In this document: positions 61,209 to 64,000 of the stretch, piece by piece
How positions within the stretch are numbered: position 1 is the stretch's first letter
Layout of the letters: every line of letters starts with the position of its first letter
Source: Streptomyces sp. NBC_01481
Lineage (GTDB): Bacteria; Actinomycetota; Actinomycetes; Streptomycetales; Streptomycetaceae
Assembly (NCBI RefSeq): GCF_026339995.1
Contig: NZ_JAPEPT010000003.1
Location: 496,001-560,000 of the forward strand
DNA length: 64,000 bases
Reading direction: 5' to 3'
The notes under the pieces: generated by a model
Told to the model about the DNA's origin: nothing
The model's input: the letters and a program-made list of their open reading frames with translations, nothing else
Database searches by the model: none
Made by a program: the position numbers and the translations under genes

Positions 61209-63224
61209 ATGGTACCCACGGGAGCCTACGGAACCTGGCCGTCGCCGATCGACGCGGCACTCGCCGCCTCGCACGACGGGCGACCTGAGTTCCTCGGCAT
61301 GATCGGCGACGAGGTGTGGTGGACCGCGCCGCGCCCCACCGAGGGCGGCAGACGTGCCCTGGTGCGCCGACGGGCCGACGGCGCGGAGGAGTCGGTGCTC
61401 CCTGCCCCGTGGAATGTACGCAGCAGGGTCATCGAGTACGGCGGGCACCCCTGGGCCGGAGCCCGGCGCCCCGACGGCGGGCCCCTCGTCGTCTTCGTGC
61501 ACTTCCCCGACCAGCGGCTGTACGCGTACGAGCCGGACGCACCGGAGGCCGCCCCGCGCCCGCTCACCCCCCTGTCCCCGGTCGGCGGCGGACTGCGCTG
61601 GGCCGACCCCCAGCTCCTCCCGGAGCGCGGCGAAGTCTGGTGCGTGCTGGAGGAGTTCACCGGCGAGGGACCCACCGACGTGCGCCGGGTGATCGCGGCC
61701 GTGCCCCTGGACGGCTCGGCGGCAATGGACCGTGCGGCGGTACGGGAACTCTGCGACGACCGGCACCGCTTCGTCACCGGGCCGCGGCTCTCACCGGACG
61801 GGCGGCACGCCGCCTGGATCGCCTGGAACCATCCGCAGATGCCCTGGGACGCCACCGTCGTCATGCTCGGCGAGGTGAGCGACGACGGTCCCTTCGGCGA
61901 GGTCCGGCCGGTCGTCGGAGACACGGACGAATCGGTGTGCCAGGTCGACTGGGCCCCGGACGGCTCGCTCCTCTTCGTCTCCGACGTGAGCAACTGGTGG
62001 GAGCTGCACAGGGTCCGGCCGGACGCGCTCCGGCCGGGCGCGGGGCCGGGCTTCGTGCCGGGCACCGGCCTGTGCCCCGGCCGCGGGGAGGAATTCGGCG
62101 GGCCTCTGTGGAAGATCGGCCTCAAGTGGTTCCACCCGCTGGAGAACGGACTGATCGCCGTCATCCACGGCAAGGGCACCACCGCCCTCGGGCTGCTCGA
62201 CCCGGAGACCGGTGAGCTCGTCGACGCCGCGGGGCCCTGGACCGAGTGGGCGTCCACCCTCGCCGTGCACGGAGACCGGGTCATCGGAGTCGCGGCCAGC
62301 CCGCGCAGCGCGTACGAGGTTGTGGAGCTCGACACCCGCACCGGGCGGACCCGGGTCATCGGCTCGGCGCACGACGACCCGGTGGACCCGGTGTACTACC
62401 CGGAGCCGCAGATCCGCACCTTCACCGGCCCCGACAACCGCGAGATCCACGCCCACATCTACCCGCCCCACAGCCCCGACCGGATCGCTCCCGACGACGA
62501 ACTGCCGCCCTTCGTGGTGGCGGCGCACGGTGGCCCCACTGGTCATGTACCGCTCGTCCTCAATCTGGAGATCGCCTACTTCACCTCGCGCGGCATCGGC
62601 GTCGCCGTGGTCAACTACGGCGGCTCCACCGGGTACGGCCGCGAGTACCGCGAACGGCTGCGCGAGCAGTGGGGCGTCGTCGATGTCGAGGACTGCGCGG
62701 CCGTCGCCGAGACCCTGGCCGCCGAGGGCACGGCGGATCCCGCGCGCCTGGCCATCCGCGGTGGCAGCGCCGGCGGCTGGACCACCGCGGCCTCCCTCGC
62801 CACCACCGGCATCTACGCCTGCGGCACCATCATCTATCCAGTTCTGGACCTGGTGAGCTGGGCGGACGGCGAGACCCACGACTTCGAGTCGCGGTATCTG
62901 GAGTCGCTGATCGGCCCGCCCGACGAGGTGCCCGGCCGTTACCGCGAGCGCTCCCCACTCCAGCACACCGACCGCATCGGCGTGCCGTTCCTGCTGCTCC
63001 AGGGGCTCGACGACGTGATCTGCCCGCCGGTGCAGAGCGAACGTTTCCTGGCGCAGATGGCGGGCCGCGGCATCCCGCACGCCTACATCGCCTTCGAGGG
63101 TGAGGGCCACGGCTTCCGCCGGGCCGACACCATGGTCCGTGCGCTCGAGTCCGAACTGTCCCTCTACGCCCAGACCTTCCGCATCGTCCGCCCCGATGTC
63201 CCGCTGCTGGAGCTGAAGAAGTGA
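61209..63224 (+). CDS. S9-family prolyl-oligopeptidase-like peptidase
   Basis: 671 residues: N-terminal beta-propeller (about 40-400; SPDGRHAAWIAWNHPQMPWD) and alpha/beta-hydrolase domain (420-665) with Ser in LAIRGGSAGGWTTA, Asp in LLQGLDDVICPP and His in FEGEGHGFRR. No signal peptide, so it should act in the cytosol on short peptides. It begins 12 bp after the M20 gene and its last four bases overlap the next GTG. Confidence 0.9.
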   Translation: MVPTGAYGTWPSPIDAALAASHDGRPEFLGMIGDEVWWTAPRPTEGGRRALVRRRADGAEESVLPAPWNVRSRVIEYGGHPWAGARRPDGGPLVVFVHFPDQRLYAYEPDAPEAAPRPLTPLSPVGGGLRWADPQLLPERGEVWCVLEEFTGEGPTDVRRVIAAVPLDGSAAMDRAAVRELCDDRHRFVTGPRLSPDGRHAAWIAWNHPQMPWDATVVMLGEVSDDGPFGEVRPVVGDTDESVCQVDWAPDGSLLFVSDVSNWWELHRVRPDALRPGAGPGFVPGTGLCPGRGEEFGGPLWKIGLKWFHPLENGLIAVIHGKGTTALGLLDPETGELVDAAGPWTEWASTLAVHGDRVIGVAASPRSAYEVVELDTRTGRTRVIGSAHDDPVDPVYYPEPQIRTFTGPDNREIHAHIYPPHSPDRIAPDDELPPFVVAAHGGPTGHVPLVLNLEIAYFTSRGIGVAVVNYGGSTGYGREYRERLREQWGVVDVEDCAAVAETLAAEGTADPARLAIRGGSAGGWTTAASLATTGIYACGTIIYPVLDLVSWADGETHDFESRYLESLIGPPDEVPGRYRERSPLQHTDRIGVPFLLLQGLDDVICPPVQSERFLAQMAGRGIPHAYIAFEGEGHGFRRADTMVRALESELSLYAQTFRIVRPDVPLLELKK

Positions 63225-64000
63225 CCCTCAGGCCCCTGACCCGGCCGGAGCGACTGAGGCCCGGGGCCAAGGTCGCCGTCGTGTCCACCAGCGGTCCCGT
63301 CCCCGGCGACCGGCTCGAAGCGGGCCTGGAGATCCTTCGCGGCTGGGACCTGGATCCCGTCGTGATGCCACACGTCCGGGACCGGCACCTGCGGCTCCCG
63401 TATCTCGCCGGGACCGACGAGGACCGCGCCCGTGATCTGACCCGGGCGTGGTGCGATCCGTCGGTCTCGGCGGTGATCTGCGCACGCGGCGGATACGGCG
63501 CGCAGCGCGTGGTCGACCTGCTCGACTGGAGTGCGATGCGCGCGGCCGGTCCCAAGATCTTCATCGGCTACAGCGATGTCACCGCACTCCATGAGGCCTT
63601 CGCCGTCCGGGCGGGCCTGGCCACACTGCACGGGCCGATGGCCGGCGCGCTCACCTTCCTCAAGGACGAACGCACCCGGGAGTCGCTGCGCGCCACGCTC
63701 TTCGAGCCCGAGTCGGTACGCACCCTGGGCCTCGAGACCGCCCGCACCATGGTCCCCGGCCGGGCCCGGGGCGTCACCCTGGGCGGCTGTGTGAGCCTGC
63801 TCGCGGCAGAACTCGGAACCCCGCACGCCCGGCCGTCGGCCCGCGGCGGTCTGCTGCTGATCGAGGACGTGGGCGAGGAGGACTACCGGCTCGACCGGAT
63901 CCTCACCCAACTGCTGCGCTCCGGATGGCTGGAGGGCGTCGCGGGCGTCGCTCTCGGATCGTGGGAGGAGTGCGGTCCGTACGAGAAGCTACGGGCGGTG
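63221..64000 (+). CDS. S66-family LD-carboxypeptidase/MccF-like protein, 3' end outside window
   Basis: 260 residues visible from GTG 63221, which overlaps the S9 stop (GTGA). KVAVVSTSGPV opens the fold, ICARGGYGAQRVVDLLDW is conserved, and the nucleophile is in FIGYSDVTALH. LLLIEDVGEEDYRLDRILTQL carries the catalytic Glu; the His lies beyond base 64000. Family members cut L,D-bonds of muropeptide tetrapeptides or detoxify microcin-C-like aminoacyl nucleotides. With the D-aminopeptidase in the same operon, a peptidoglycan-peptide salvage role is plausible. Confidence 0.87.
   Translation, partial: MTLRPLTRPERLRPGAKVAVVSTSGPVPGDRLEAGLEILRGWDLDPVVMPHVRDRHLRLPYLAGTDEDRARDLTRAWCDPSVSAVICARGGYGAQRVVDLLDWSAMRAAGPKIFIGYSDVTALHEAFAVRAGLATLHGPMAGALTFLKDERTRESLRATLFEPESVRTLGLETARTMVPGRARGVTLGGCVSLLAAELGTPHARPSARGGLLLIEDVGEEDYRLDRILTQLLRSGWLEGVAGVALGSWEECGPYEKLRAV

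Overview
The window is high-GC actinobacterial DNA that looks like a Streptomyces chromosome. The reasons are strong third-position GC, frequent GTG starts, many genes without a Shine-Dalgarno sequence but with a TANNNT box 7-13 bases before the start codon (leaderless signature), and lineage-typical families: SAV_2336-type protein, Trypco1, PAS/GAF/SpoIIE phosphatase, and a ccr-meaA ethylmalonyl-CoA cluster next to pssA/psd. About 55 protein genes are supported. I saw no rRNA, tRNA or CRISPR array.

Layout. 1-10.1 kb holds small-molecule enzymes (phosphotransferase, nucleoside deaminase, tandem ABM-domain protein, flavoprotein oxidase, IMPase-like phosphatase, nucleotidyltransferase, phytoene-desaturase-like oxidase), a macrodomain protein and a DNA-alkylation repair pair (Ada/AlkA fusion plus ogt). 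10.2-12.8 kb holds a ROK-like kinase and two copies of a sirtuin gene in an exact 730-bp direct duplication. 12.9-16.6 kb is a visibly AT-richer island with a GAF + TIR-like protein, a four-helix SLATT/DUF4231 membrane protein and, divergently, a TIR protein: a probable NAD-depleting or membrane-disrupting defence locus. It ends at a truncated aminoglycoside phosphotransferase remnant and a long inverted repeat. 17.4-26.4 kb is a co-directional run: ADP-ribosylglycohydrolase, Trypco1, trypsin-like/VMAP protein, MoxR AAA ATPase, a 1262-residue protein built of degenerate domains with TPRs, and a Nudix hydrolase.

26.5-34.8 kb has glycerate kinase, a PucR regulator and a branched-chain-amino-acid-type ABC importer whose two permease genes are scrambled by many small indels, while the ATPases and binding protein are intact. 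34.8-40 kb has a GNAT/ATP-grasp fusion, a membrane-anchored adenylation enzyme, and pssA/psd (phosphatidylethanolamine synthesis). 40.1-49.5 kb is the ethylmalonyl-CoA pathway (acyl-CoA dehydrogenase, MaoC hydratase, CitE-like lyase, B12 mutase, crotonyl-CoA carboxylase/reductase) with a TetR regulator and a duplicated 3-hydroxyacyl-CoA dehydrogenase. 49.8-58.9 kb is mixed (HEAT-repeat protein, acetyltransferase, radical SAM protein, SRPBCC protein, MFS exporter with three C-terminal Ig-like domains, multidomain phosphatase, methyltransferase). 59-64 kb is a tightly coupled peptidase operon (M55, M20, S9, S66) running off the right edge.

The most interesting parts are the TIR/SLATT island, the VMAP-like run next to it, and the concentration of NAD+/ADP-ribose enzymes (macrodomain, two sirtuins, two TIR-type proteins, ADP-ribosylglycohydrolase) within 7.5-26.4 kb. 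Long fold-back repeats recur mainly between convergent genes and probably act as two-way terminators.
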